Shown piece after piece: positions 43,375 through 52,580 of a stretch of DNA of 64,000 bases. Source of the DNA: Bacteroidota bacterium. GTDB taxonomy: Bacteria > Bacteroidota > Bacteroidia > Chitinophagales > Chitinophagaceae. The translations under genes and the position numbers were made by a program. Numbering within the stretch: the first letter of the stretch is position 1; each line of letters opens with the position of its first letter. The notes under the pieces were generated by a model, which did no database searches, was not told where the DNA came from, and was given only the letters and a program-made list of their open reading frames with translations. Location: positions 1 through 64,000 of the forward strand of contig CANGEP010000005.1 of NCBI GenBank assembly GCA_947452905.1. Reading direction: 5' to 3'.

Positions 43375-44331
43375 TTATTTTTCACTATACCATTCACCCA
43401 ATTTGGCAAGGTCTACATTGCCACCAGATAATATAATACCTACTTTTTTACCTTTAAATAATTGCGCATTTTTTAAAGCCGCAGCAAAAGGAACTACACA
43501 ACTAGGTTCTACAATTATTTTCATTCTTTCATAAACGAGTCTTAACGCATTTTTAATTTCTTCATCAGAAACTAAAAATATATCCGTTACATGTTCTTTA
43601 ATAATTGCAAGGGTTCTTTCACTTAGGGTAGTAAGAAGTCCATCTGCAATTGTATTTACATAAGGAGCTTTTTCTACCTTACCCGATTTAATACTTAACA
43701 CAGCATCTGCAGCTCCCTCAGGCTCTCCAGCATATACTTGTAAACCTGGTTTAAAATAAAAAGCGCCTAAGCAGGTCCCCGATAATAAACCTCCTCCACC
43801 TACAGGAGTTATAACAATATCTAAATCTGGAATTTCTTCTAATAGTTCTTTTACACAAGTGGCTTGTCCTGTTATTACATCATCATTATCATAGGGATGT
43901 ATAAAACTTGCGCCCGTTTCATCTACTACCTTTTGCAAAGCTTCTTCTCTAGCTTGTTGGTTGGACTCACATAAAATTACATTCGCCCCATAACCCCTTA
44001 CTGCATTTACTTTTACCTGAGGCGATGACTTTGGCATTACTATATGTGCTTTTATCCCTAATTTTTTTCCCGCATACGCAAGTGCTTGTGCATGATTACC
44101 AGATGAATGAGTGGCAATTCCTTTGGCTAATTGTTCTTTCGATAAATTAAGGGTGGCATTCATGCCACCTCTTATTTTAAAAGCACCAATTTTTTGAAAG
44201 TTCTCACATTTAAAATAAAACTCAATACCCGTCATCTTGTTTATGGTTTGATTGGTGAGAACCGGCGTTTTATGGATAAAAGGTTTAATTTTTTCGGCTG
44301 CGTCAATAATTGACAGTTTTGTGATTTTCAT
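43375..44331 (-). CDS. Threonine/serine dehydratase-like PLP enzyme
   Basis: 318 residues. PLP lysine K52 in IGAFKIRGG, SSGNHAQ around residues 76-82 for substrate binding, and the phosphate-binding GGGG at 178-181 give fold type II. No ACT-type regulatory domain is present, so it matches the short catabolic threonine ammonia-lyase/serine racemase group rather than biosynthetic IlvA. It makes 2-oxobutanoate and ammonia from threonine, or possibly racemises serine. It precedes the CocE gene by 32 bp and may be cotranscribed. Confidence 0.85.
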   Translation of the reverse strand: MKITKLSIIDAAEKIKPFIHKTPVLTNQTINKMTGIEFYFKCENFQKIGAFKIRGGMNATLNLSKEQLAKGIATHSSGNHAQALAYAGKKLGIKAHIVMPKSSPQVKVNAVRGYGANVILCESNQQAREEALQKVVDETGASFIHPYDNDDVITGQATCVKELLEEIPDLDIVITPVGGGGLLSGTCLGAFYFKPGLQVYAGEPEGAADAVLSIKSGKVEKAPYVNTIADGLLTTLSERTLAIIKEHVTDIFLVSDEEIKNALRLVYERMKIIVEPSCVVPFAAALKNAQLFKGKKVGIILSGGNVDLAKLGEWYSEK

Positions 44332-44384
44332 AGGCTTCCGTTAAGAATATGAATGTAATTTTTTTAGCCCTTTTTGGAAAATAT

Positions 44385-44398
44385 ATTACATATGTGAT
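44385..44398. promoter_or_regulatory. Near-perfect palindrome upstream of the dehydratase
   Basis: ATTACATATGTGAT is palindromic except at one base pair, 53 bp upstream of the dehydratase start. A regulator-binding site is possible. The 44332-44594 gap also serves the divergent susC gene, and no other element was recognised in it. Confidence 0.3.
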
Positions 44399-44594
44399 AT
44401 TATGTTATATAACAAAAACAATCAAATAATTGATTTTCAACACTTTACGTATTTAATAATTATTAGTCTATTAAAATAGTAGGAAATAAAGCCAATTTTG
44501 AGCCCAAAGGCTTGGCCAATTGTTAACAAATTCTTAATTTTAGGATTCCTGTTTACCCAAACAGTGTTCAGTTTAACAAAAAACTAAAACAAGT

Positions 44595-47500
44595 ATGAGA
44601 AAAAAATTTTTATGGAGCTTACTTGCATCGTGCCTACTTTTTGGTACTGCAATGGCCCAAAATCCTACCGTTAATGGTAGAGTAACAGATGAAAAAGGAG
44701 ATCCAATTGCTGGAGCTTCTATTCAAGTAAAAGGAACAAGAAATGGTGCTACAGCTAACACTGATGGTACTTTCACTTTAAAAGTAGCCAATGGCACTTC
44801 TTTAGTAGTTTCTGCTCTTGGATACGAACCAAAAACAGTAGCTGCTGCTGCTAACCTAACTGTAAAATTAGCCGCTGATGTGAAAGCATTAAGTGAGGTA
44901 GTTGTTACTGGTTCTGGTGTGGCAACAAGTAGAAAAAAATTAGGTATCTCTACCGAGTCTATCGGTTCTGCAAAATTACCTATCGTTCCTGCGGCTTCTA
45001 TCGATCAAGCTTTGATTGGTAAAATTCCAGGCGCTCAAATTTCTTCTGTATCTGGTAACCCTGGTGACCAAGTAAACATTGTTTTACGTGGTATTAACAC
45101 TGTACAAGGTGGTACAAGACCCTTAGTTTTATTAGATGGAGTGGAAGTTCCTTTTTCTAGCTTAACAACCATCGACTTAACACAAGTAGATCGTGTAGAG
45201 GTAGTACAAGGTGCTGCTTCTGCATCTTTATATGGTGCGCAAGGTGCGAATGGTGTTATCCAAATTTTTACTAAAAGAGGTCAAAAAGGTAAAATGAATG
45301 TAAACGTATCTTCAAGCTATGCGGTAAGTACTTTCATTAACTCTGGAAATTTTGGTAAAGCTAAATTACATGGTTATTTAACAGATGCTAATGGAAACAT
45401 TATTTCTGCCGGTAACAGTGGTGGTTTTGCAACTGGTGCACCTTTAAGTGTTGACCCTGTATTAGGTTCTGTATTAGGTTCTGGTTCATTAGCTTACCGT
45501 TATGGTAGTAACGTGGGTGGTATTACTGGTATCCCAGGTTTAACTCAAAACTATACTCGTTATGGTATTTTGGATCCAAGAAACAAATTTGATCAAGAGT
45601 ACAAAGGTGCTTTACAATATCACGATCATTTTGCTGAAATTTTCCAAGACGCTACTACTTTAAATAACACAATTAATATTAACGGTGGTGGTGATAAAAA
45701 CGACTTTAGCTTAACAATTTCAAATAATCATTCTAACTCACCTTTCTTAAGAAACAATGGTTATTTAGATAGAACAAATATTACTGCTAATATCGGTGCC
45801 GAAATTTTCAAAAATTTCACTATCCGTTCAATTACAAATATTGCTTATACTGCTAACACCATGCACCCAGGTTTGGGTGCACCAGGAGGAACTTTCTTCG
45901 GTTACGGTAATACCAATGCAGGTGTAGGTCAAATTTATGGTTTCTTAAATACCTCTCCTTTCTTAAGTATTGCTGATACAGTTGTTGGTGGTAAACACCC
46001 AGTGTATCAAAAAGCTAGTTTCGTTTCTGTAAATGCGGGTAATCCTTATTACCAAGTAGATTATACAAGCGGTAACAGTAAAAAATACGATATCATTCAA
46101 AATTTTGAAGCAAACTACAAGATCAACAAAAACTTTACTTTAAATGCTAAGTATGGTATTAGCTATAAAAACGAAAATGATATTTGGACCTATTACAACC
46201 AATCATTAGATGAGAGTTCTAACTACTACGAAAGCTGGGCTGGTCCAGGTCCTGATAATACTGGTGCGATCAATAACTACCAGTACAACATGACAAAGCA
46301 AAACTTTACGGCAAACGCAGTAGGTACTTCTGATTTCGAAAGAGATTTTGGTTTAAAAATACCTATTACAACTTCTACTTTAGTGGGTTTTGACTATCGT
46401 AAAAATGTATATAAGGAATTAGATGGTTATGGTTATGGATTACAATTAAATCCTCCATTTACATTAACATCTACACAAGAGAGAAACTACAGTTTCGATT
46501 ATAACGAAACATTTGTTACTTATGGTTATGTAGTGGATCAAAAAATTGACTGGGCTAACCACGCAGGTATTACAGGTGGTTTTAGAACTGACTATTCTTC
46601 TGCATTTGGTGCAGGTTCTAAACCATTTACATTCCCTCACTATAACGGTTATGTAAACTTAGAATCATTCAAATTCTTTGATCGTATAAGTAATACAATC
46701 ACTTCTTGGAAATTACGTGCGGCTTATGGTCAAGCGGGTATCCAACCAGGTACTTTTGATCGTTACCCAGTGTTAAACTTACAACCTACTGGTTCTGATG
46801 TTGCTTATACTAATCAGTCTTCTGCAAAGAATCCAAACTTGGGTGTGGAAGTTTCAACTGAAACTGAATTTGGTACCGACTTATCATTAGGTTTATTAAA
46901 ATCTGGTAACTGGTTAAGAAGCTTAAACGCTTCATTCACTTACTGGAAGCGTAATACCGATAACGCGATCTTTGCGCAAAACGTACCGCCTAGTACTGGT
47001 GGAACAAGTTTATTAACAAACGCTATCGCTTTATCTTCTAATGGTATTCAGTTTAGTGTAAATGTTCCAGTTTTATCAACTAAAAACTTTAACTGGGATT
47101 TCACTACCAACTGGGGTAAACAAACTTCTATGATTGATAAAGTAGAAGGTGGTGATATACCATTGTTATCTTATGCTGGTTCTACAGGTTTAGCTTTAGC
47201 AGCTGGCCGTAAGATTGGTGAATTATATGGTTACAAATCATTAAAGAGTGTAGGAGAGTTAAGAGGTGATGGAATAACTCCATTTATCCCTACTGCTGAT
47301 CAAAGCAAATATGAAGTGGTTAATGGTAATGTGGTTAATAAAACAACTAAAGCAATTTTCTTCTCTGACGAAGCAACTTCTTTAGGTGATCCTAATCCTA
47401 CTTTCACTTCTTCATTCATCAATAACTTTACGTATAAGCAAGCCATTACTTTTGGTTTCCAATTTGATTGGATCCAAGGTGCTCACTTATATAACCAAAC

Positions 47501-47915
47501 TAAAGAGTGGATGTTCCGTGATGGTATCAGCAGCGACTTTACTAAGCCTATTACTATTAATGGTGAATCTGGCGCTTGGACAGCTTACTATGCGAGTGCT
47601 TACTATGCATTAGGTAATACTGCAAAAGGTGTTGGTAATAACGTAACTAAAGATTTCTTCTACTATGACGCTTCTTTTGTTAGATTAAGAAACATTTCTT
47701 TAGGTATTGATTTTGCAAAATTTGCAAAATTCAATTGGGCTAAAAAAGCACAGTTGGTGTTAAGTGGTCGTAACTTGTTAACCTTTACTAAATATGATGG
47801 TTTAGATCCAGAAATTAGTTCAGGTGCATCTAACTCTTCTTATGATAGAGGTGTTGACCATAGCACGATTCCAAATATGAAGTCTTTCCAAATTTCATTA
47901 AACCTTGGATTCTAA
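44595..47915 (+). CDS. SusC/RagA-family TonB-linked outer-membrane receptor
   Basis: 1106 residues. A signal peptide (MRKKFLWSLLASCLLFGTAMAQ) leads into a CarboxypepD_reg domain (~24-100, NPTVNGRVTDEKGDPIAGAS), a plug (~120-235, with IVLRGINTVQGG and RVEVVQGAASASLYGAQGANGVIQI), and a large barrel ending at NLGF. SusC transports oligomers across the outer membrane in a closed complex with the SusD below. Codon choice here looks more biased (many GGT, AAC, TCT) than in neighbours, hinting at strong expression. No sugar hydrolases are adjacent to name the ligand. Confidence 0.95.
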   Translation: MRKKFLWSLLASCLLFGTAMAQNPTVNGRVTDEKGDPIAGASIQVKGTRNGATANTDGTFTLKVANGTSLVVSALGYEPKTVAAAANLTVKLAADVKALSEVVVTGSGVATSRKKLGISTESIGSAKLPIVPAASIDQALIGKIPGAQISSVSGNPGDQVNIVLRGINTVQGGTRPLVLLDGVEVPFSSLTTIDLTQVDRVEVVQGAASASLYGAQGANGVIQIFTKRGQKGKMNVNVSSSYAVSTFINSGNFGKAKLHGYLTDANGNIISAGNSGGFATGAPLSVDPVLGSVLGSGSLAYRYGSNVGGITGIPGLTQNYTRYGILDPRNKFDQEYKGALQYHDHFAEIFQDATTLNNTININGGGDKNDFSLTISNNHSNSPFLRNNGYLDRTNITANIGAEIFKNFTIRSITNIAYTANTMHPGLGAPGGTFFGYGNTNAGVGQIYGFLNTSPFLSIADTVVGGKHPVYQKASFVSVNAGNPYYQVDYTSGNSKKYDIIQNFEANYKINKNFTLNAKYGISYKNENDIWTYYNQSLDESSNYYESWAGPGPDNTGAINNYQYNMTKQNFTANAVGTSDFERDFGLKIPITTSTLVGFDYRKNVYKELDGYGYGLQLNPPFTLTSTQERNYSFDYNETFVTYGYVVDQKIDWANHAGITGGFRTDYSSAFGAGSKPFTFPHYNGYVNLESFKFFDRISNTITSWKLRAAYGQAGIQPGTFDRYPVLNLQPTGSDVAYTNQSSAKNPNLGVEVSTETEFGTDLSLGLLKSGNWLRSLNASFTYWKRNTDNAIFAQNVPPSTGGTSLLTNAIALSSNGIQFSVNVPVLSTKNFNWDFTTNWGKQTSMIDKVEGGDIPLLSYAGSTGLALAAGRKIGELYGYKSLKSVGELRGDGITPFIPTADQSKYEVVNGNVVNKTTKAIFFSDEATSLGDPNPTFTSSFINNFTYKQAITFGFQFDWIQGAHLYNQTKEWMFRDGISSDFTKPITINGESGAWTAYYASAYYALGNTAKGVGNNVTKDFFYYDASFVRLRNISLGIDFAKFAKFNWAKKAQLVLSGRNLLTFTKYDGLDPEISSGASNSSYDRGVDHSTIPNMKSFQISLNLGF

Positions 47916-47943
47916 TTCTAACCTAAATTAAAAAGTAATACAG

Positions 47944-49659
47944 ATGAAAAGATCAATAAATTTTAAACAAAGAACTCCAGGTTCGTACAGTTTGTACATC
48001 TTGGCGGTCGCAGTCATCATGTTGGTTTCAAGCGCTTGCGAGAAACAACTAGATGTTAAAAATCCAAACGACCCTACGTTTGGTGGTAACGTAACTACCG
48101 AAGGTGGTATCGCAGCCTATGCAAAGGGTAGCGTTTACTGGAACGGTTTTAATTACGGTAACGGTTGGTTAGGAGATAGTTATTTTTCATTACCATGGGG
48201 TTACCGCGAATTAATGGGTGACGTTGTAGGTGGTGGACAAGGTTCTAATAACCAAACAACTACTATGGGTGTTCCTGATAGTTTCGTAGCTGATCCTTCG
48301 AATGCAGCTGCTACTACATTTACGAATGCTTCTCCTCAAGCAACAGGTATTATCCGTGGATTTAACGATCCAGCTTCTACAGCTAACGGTAATAACGCTT
48401 TATACTATGAGTGGACAAGTATGTATGCAATGATTAACGGTTGTAATACAGCCCTTGAAATTTTGCCTACTATTACTACTTTATCTGCTGATAAAGTAAA
48501 AACAGTGCAAGCATGGTGTTATTGGTGGAAAGGATATGCATATGCTCAATTGGGTAGTATGTATTATGCTGGTTTAATCAATGACAAATCTGCTACTATC
48601 AACAACAAGTATGTAGATCATAATGCACTTATTGCTGAATCAGACAAGCAATTGAAATTAGCACAAACAACTTTATCTGGAATTGGTAGCCAAGGTGATT
48701 ATACATCAATGATGACTCAATTAATCCCTTCACAAAACCAAACTGGATTAGGTGGTGCACCCACAACTGCTCAGTTCATTAAATCAATCAACACTTTATT
48801 AGCAAGAAATATTCTTGTAAACAGATTAGCTCCTTTTGTAAATGGTAGCACTAGTGCTTCTATTTCTAAGGCTTCTATTGCTGTTATCTCTGCTGCTGAT
48901 TGGGCTGCTATCACTACCTACTGTAATGCAGGTATTGGACAAGGAGATAATGTATTTACAGGACGTTCTTCAAGTTCTAATTCATTCTTCTCTGCTACTG
49001 CAGGTACTGTTGCTAGTATCGCAGCTGCTTCTAACCAAAACACTACTTATAAAGTATCTGAGCGTTTAGTTGCTAATTTTGGAACTGGTGATGCTCGTTT
49101 AGCGAACTTTGTAACTACTGACGGTATATTTTATGGTGATGCCAATACAAACACTACACGTTATAGTTTAGTGGATGGTGTTACTAAAGGCTTAAAAGTT
49201 CCTGTATTAGGTTCTAAGCAACCAGGTGGTATCGAAGTTTATATCGGACCATCTTACGAAGAGAATGCTTTAATGTTAGCAGAAGCAAAAATCAGAACTG
49301 GTGATGTTGCGGGTGGTGTTACTTTAATTAACACTGTTCGTACGTATCAAAAATCTGGTGTAGCTGCTTTAGCAACTTCTATTTCAGCTACTGCAGCATT
49401 AACTGAATTAACTAAAGAAAGAGGTGCTTCACTTGCTTTCCGTGGTTTATCTTGGTTTGATGCAAGACGTTGGGGTTGGACTTATAGCACTGCTAATGGT
49501 GGTGGTCGTTATGGTGCTACTTTAATTTACAATAAAGTAGTATACACGAACGCAAAAATTAACTACAACTTTATGGACTATTGGGATGTTCCTACAGATG
49601 AAACTGGAAAGAACGCACCAGCTGCTGGTTCTGCCGCAGTTAAAAATCCTAACTGGTAA
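47944..49659 (+). CDS. SusD/RagB-family surface lipoprotein
   Basis: 571 residues. The lipobox is SSAC with the lipidated Cys32, placing it on the cell surface. Then come the SusD features: QLDVKNPNDPTFGG near the start, WYMYAM-type aromatics, SANGNNALYYEW-like ligand loop sequence, and a C-terminal RGLSWFDARRWGW, typical of SusD-like_3/_2 groups. It caps SusC and holds the ligand. It is 28 bp from susC and is closed by two tandem terminators, so susCD forms a stand-alone operon. Confidence 0.92.
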   Translation: MKRSINFKQRTPGSYSLYILAVAVIMLVSSACEKQLDVKNPNDPTFGGNVTTEGGIAAYAKGSVYWNGFNYGNGWLGDSYFSLPWGYRELMGDVVGGGQGSNNQTTTMGVPDSFVADPSNAAATTFTNASPQATGIIRGFNDPASTANGNNALYYEWTSMYAMINGCNTALEILPTITTLSADKVKTVQAWCYWWKGYAYAQLGSMYYAGLINDKSATINNKYVDHNALIAESDKQLKLAQTTLSGIGSQGDYTSMMTQLIPSQNQTGLGGAPTTAQFIKSINTLLARNILVNRLAPFVNGSTSASISKASIAVISAADWAAITTYCNAGIGQGDNVFTGRSSSSNSFFSATAGTVASIAAASNQNTTYKVSERLVANFGTGDARLANFVTTDGIFYGDANTNTTRYSLVDGVTKGLKVPVLGSKQPGGIEVYIGPSYEENALMLAEAKIRTGDVAGGVTLINTVRTYQKSGVAALATSISATAALTELTKERGASLAFRGLSWFDARRWGWTYSTANGGGRYGATLIYNKVVYTNAKINYNFMDYWDVPTDETGKNAPAAGSAAVKNPNW

Positions 49660-49666
49660 TATATTA

Positions 49667-49708
49667 ATTATCTGCCCTTCATAAAATTTAAGGGCAGATA
49701 ATTTTTCT
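49667..49708 (+). terminator. First tandem terminator after susCD
   Basis: ATTATCTGCCCTT (49667-49679) pairs with AAGGGCAGATAAT (49690-49702), loop of about 10 nt, followed by TTTTTC. Confidence 0.88.
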
Positions 49709-49720
49709 CTTATGATTTTG

Positions 49721-49753
49721 AAAGCCCTTACGAATTTCGTAAGGGCTTTTTTA
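49721..49753 (+). terminator. Second tandem terminator after susCD
   Basis: Stem AAAGCCCTTACGA (49721-49733) pairs with TCGTAAGGGCTTT (49737-49749) around ATT, followed by T residues. It lies 12 bp after the first hairpin; two in a row suggest the strong susCD transcript must be kept out of the permease gene. Confidence 0.88.
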
Positions 49754-49808
49754 GTTTTCTCCGAACTATTTCCATAAATAATTCCGCTAGTTTTCCTATC
49801 TTAACACA

Positions 49809-51128
49809 ATGCAGGATAGCAAAAAACAATTGGGTTTATGGACAAGTACTTCGCTCGTGATAGGGAATATGATTGGCGCGGGAGTATTTATGATGCCTGC
49901 CACTTTAGCTAGTTATGGAGGTATTAGTTTAGTAGGTTGGGTATGCGCATCTGTAGGCGCATTTTTATTATCTAAAGTATTTGCTCATTTATCTCATTTA
50001 TTACCTGCAGCCAACGGTGGTCCTTATGCGTATTCACAAAAAGGATTGGGCGACTTTGCCGGTTTTTTAGTGGCTTGGTGTTATTTGGTTTCGGTATGGT
50101 GTACCAATGCAGCTATTACTGTTTCTTTTATAAGTGCGCTAAGTACATTTATTCCAGCTTTAGCAACTAATAGTATAGTAGCTGCCCTCACAGGTTTAGC
50201 TACTATTTGGTTTTTGACTTGGGTTAATTCTTTAGGTATCATAACCTCAGGAAAATTGCAATTAATCACGACCATTTTAAAAATGGTGCCCATTGTTTGT
50301 ATTGGCATCGCAGGTTTGTTTTATATACATTGGAATAATTTTTTACCTTTTAATACCAGTGGAACTTCTAGTTTTGCCGCTATCACTGCCACTACTACAC
50401 TTACTTTTTTTGCTTTCTTGGGTATTGAGTGTGCAACCATCCCTTCGGGCAGTGTGGCTAATTCAGCTGCAACTGTGGCTAAGGCAACCACTATGGGTAC
50501 CTTCATTGCCACTTTAGTTTATATATTAAGTACCGTGGCCATTATGGGCATGATACCTGCCGAACAATTAAAACATAGTGTTACTCCCTTTGCCGATGCA
50601 GCTATTATGATATGGGGCCAGGGTGCACAATACTTAGTGAGTGCAGGGGTGGCTATTGCTGCTTTTGGGGCTTTAAATGGATACATATTAATTCAAGGAC
50701 AATTACCCGCCGCCATTGCCAATGATCAATTATTTCCCGCTGTATTTGCGCGTAAAAATAAAAATGGAGTACCTGCTTTAGGCGTCATTATTTCAAGCCT
50801 ATTTGTATCGGTGTTCATGCTTATGAATTACACCAAGGGGCTAGTGGCTCAGTTTCAATTTTTAATTTTACTAACTACCTCTACCATTATTATACCTTAT
50901 GTTTTTTGTACCGCTTCTTATATGATATTGCGTTTGCGAAAAACTTTTATAAGTAGTTGGTCTAAAATAGTAGCTATTTTATTAGCAAGCTTTACTTTTA
51001 TTTTTTGTATTTGGATATTATTAGGCCTTGGGCAAGAAACCGTATTTTGGGGTTTCTTTTTAACCTTATTTTCGGTACCTATTTATGTTTTTGCTATTGC
51101 CAAAAAAGATAAAAATCAAACCCATTAA
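49809..51128 (+). CDS. APC-superfamily amino-acid permease/antiporter
   Basis: 439 residues with twelve predicted helices. The first helix carries VIGNMIGAGVFMMPATLASYG, the substrate loop of APC carriers, related to arginine/agmatine-type antiporters. It is 12 bp upstream of an arginine-deiminase-like gene, and that context supports arginine or a related cation as substrate. This substrate is inferred from the partner, not read from binding residues. Confidence 0.83.
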   Translation: MQDSKKQLGLWTSTSLVIGNMIGAGVFMMPATLASYGGISLVGWVCASVGAFLLSKVFAHLSHLLPAANGGPYAYSQKGLGDFAGFLVAWCYLVSVWCTNAAITVSFISALSTFIPALATNSIVAALTGLATIWFLTWVNSLGIITSGKLQLITTILKMVPIVCIGIAGLFYIHWNNFLPFNTSGTSSFAAITATTTLTFFAFLGIECATIPSGSVANSAATVAKATTMGTFIATLVYILSTVAIMGMIPAEQLKHSVTPFADAAIMIWGQGAQYLVSAGVAIAAFGALNGYILIQGQLPAAIANDQLFPAVFARKNKNGVPALGVIISSLFVSVFMLMNYTKGLVAQFQFLILLTTSTIIIPYVFCTASYMILRLRKTFISSWSKIVAILLASFTFIFCIWILLGLGQETVFWGFFLTLFSVPIYVFAIAKKDKNQTH

Positions 51129-51140
51129 TTTATACATACT

Positions 51141-52010
51141 ATGAGTGCACATTCAGAATTTGGAAAATTACAATCGGTATTTATTAAAAAAGCGGCTTCT
51201 GCATTTATAAACGATGCACATATTTCGCAGCATTGGGAAGCATTAAATTATTTAGGTAAACCAGCTATTGATATTGCTTTGCAAGAGTATGATGCATTTG
51301 AAAAAGTATTTACCGACATGGATACTCAAGTGTTACACCTGCCTGAGGATAGCTCTGTAAATATGGATTCAATTTATTGTAGAGATGCCGCCATTGCTAC
51401 TGATAAAGGAATGATTATTTGTAATATGGGGAAAGAAGGTCGAAAAAATGAACCTGCTGCAGAGCAACGTGCATTTGAAGCGGCAGGCATTCCAGTATTA
51501 GGGGTGATTAAAGCACCGGGCACTTTAGAGGGAGGTGATGTAGCTTGGTTAGATGAAAAAACTTTAGCAGTGGGACATACCTATCGTACCAACGAAGAGG
51601 GAATCGCACAATTAACTGCATTATTAGCACCCCTAGGAGTAAGTGTTATGTCGGTGCCTATGCCACATTATAAAGGCCCTTCGGATGTATTTCATTTAAT
51701 GTCGGTACTAAGCCCGGTAGATAAAAATTTAGCGGTGGTATATTCTCCTTTAATTCCAATTGTTTTTAGAAACGAATTAATAGCCCGTGGGTATGAATTA
51801 GTGGAAGTGCCCGATGAAGAATTTGACAGTATGGGTTGTAATATTCTTGCTTTAGCGCCTCGAGTATGTTTAATGGTAAAGGGAAATCCAATCACAAAAT
51901 CGCGTCTCGAAAATGCAGGATGCCAAGTTATCGAATACAAAGGAGAAGAGATTAGTGTAAAAGGCGGCGGCGGCCCTACTTGTTTAACTAGACCCGTAAT
52001 GCGCAGTTAA
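51141..52010 (+). CDS. Amidinotransferase-fold hydrolase (arginine deiminase / DDAH-like)
   Basis: 289 residues of the guanidino-group-modifying superfamily. The catalytic set is complete: Asp/Glu in YCRDA (about 79-83) and LEGGD (Glu130, Asp133), His185 (DVFHLM) and Cys281 in PTCLTRP. Activity would be arginine to citrulline (deiminase) or dimethylarginine hydrolysis; the length (289) is nearer DDAH/short deiminases than the classical ~410-residue ADI. It is paired with the APC permease 12 bp upstream. Confidence 0.85.
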   Translation: MSAHSEFGKLQSVFIKKAASAFINDAHISQHWEALNYLGKPAIDIALQEYDAFEKVFTDMDTQVLHLPEDSSVNMDSIYCRDAAIATDKGMIICNMGKEGRKNEPAAEQRAFEAAGIPVLGVIKAPGTLEGGDVAWLDEKTLAVGHTYRTNEEGIAQLTALLAPLGVSVMSVPMPHYKGPSDVFHLMSVLSPVDKNLAVVYSPLIPIVFRNELIARGYELVEVPDEEFDSMGCNILALAPRVCLMVKGNPITKSRLENAGCQVIEYKGEEISVKGGGGPTCLTRPVMRS

Positions 52011-52016
52011 ATTTTT

Positions 52017-52571
52017 TTAAGCATTCCAATTCCATAAAACAATATCCCAACCAGTACCTACTTGTTCAATTACACCAATGGTTTCGAAACCAATTTTTTG
52101 GTGCATGCGAATGGATCTTTTATTGGCTTGTGAAATATCGGTTACCAGGTAAGCGTAATTTTTAGCATGTAAATTTTTATAAAAATCATACATCTTGGGC
52201 ACCCATCCTTGTCCTCTATGTGATTTTGCTACACACACTTGTCCAATTAAAATATAATTCACTTCTTTTAATAAAGTTCCTTTATACGCTGTAGCATCTA
52301 GGGTATTAAATAAATGATCTAGTTCGGGATGTTCCCCTAAAACTTCTTTATTGGTTACAATGGTATATCCCACTACTTCCTCCGCTTCTTTTACAATAAT
52401 AGAAGGGTATACCGCATGCATTTTTTGTAATAAAGCTAAACTATATTCCGATGTTACAAAGCCTTCTTTCATGGCTTCGGCTTCGCCCACTAAACGGCGT
52501 AAATTATTTGTCTGTAATTGTTTTAACCCCACTAATTCCTGCGCTGTTTCTACTAATTTTAAAATGGCCAT
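52017..52571 (-). CDS. GNAT-fold acetyltransferase
   Basis: 184 residues. The acetyl-CoA motif is QVCVAKSHRGQGWVPKMYDFY, and DISQANKRSIRMHQKIGFETI matches the C-terminal motif of GNAT proteins. The acceptor is not identifiable. It is 9 bp downstream of the CLC-family gene, and therefore in its operon, and 6 bp from the convergent deiminase gene. Confidence 0.8.
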   Translation of the reverse strand: MAILKLVETAQELVGLKQLQTNNLRRLVGEAEAMKEGFVTSEYSLALLQKMHAVYPSIIVKEAEEVVGYTIVTNKEVLGEHPELDHLFNTLDATAYKGTLLKEVNYILIGQVCVAKSHRGQGWVPKMYDFYKNLHAKNYAYLVTDISQANKRSIRMHQKIGFETIGVIEQVGTGWDIVLWNWNA

Positions 52572-52580
52572 AGCTTGAAT

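Noticed and set aside
44540..44575. TTAAC/TTAAT pair upstream of susC, looking like Pho half-sites
   Set aside because: Only two weak half-sites in an AT-rich gap, no third repeat and no aligned promoter box.
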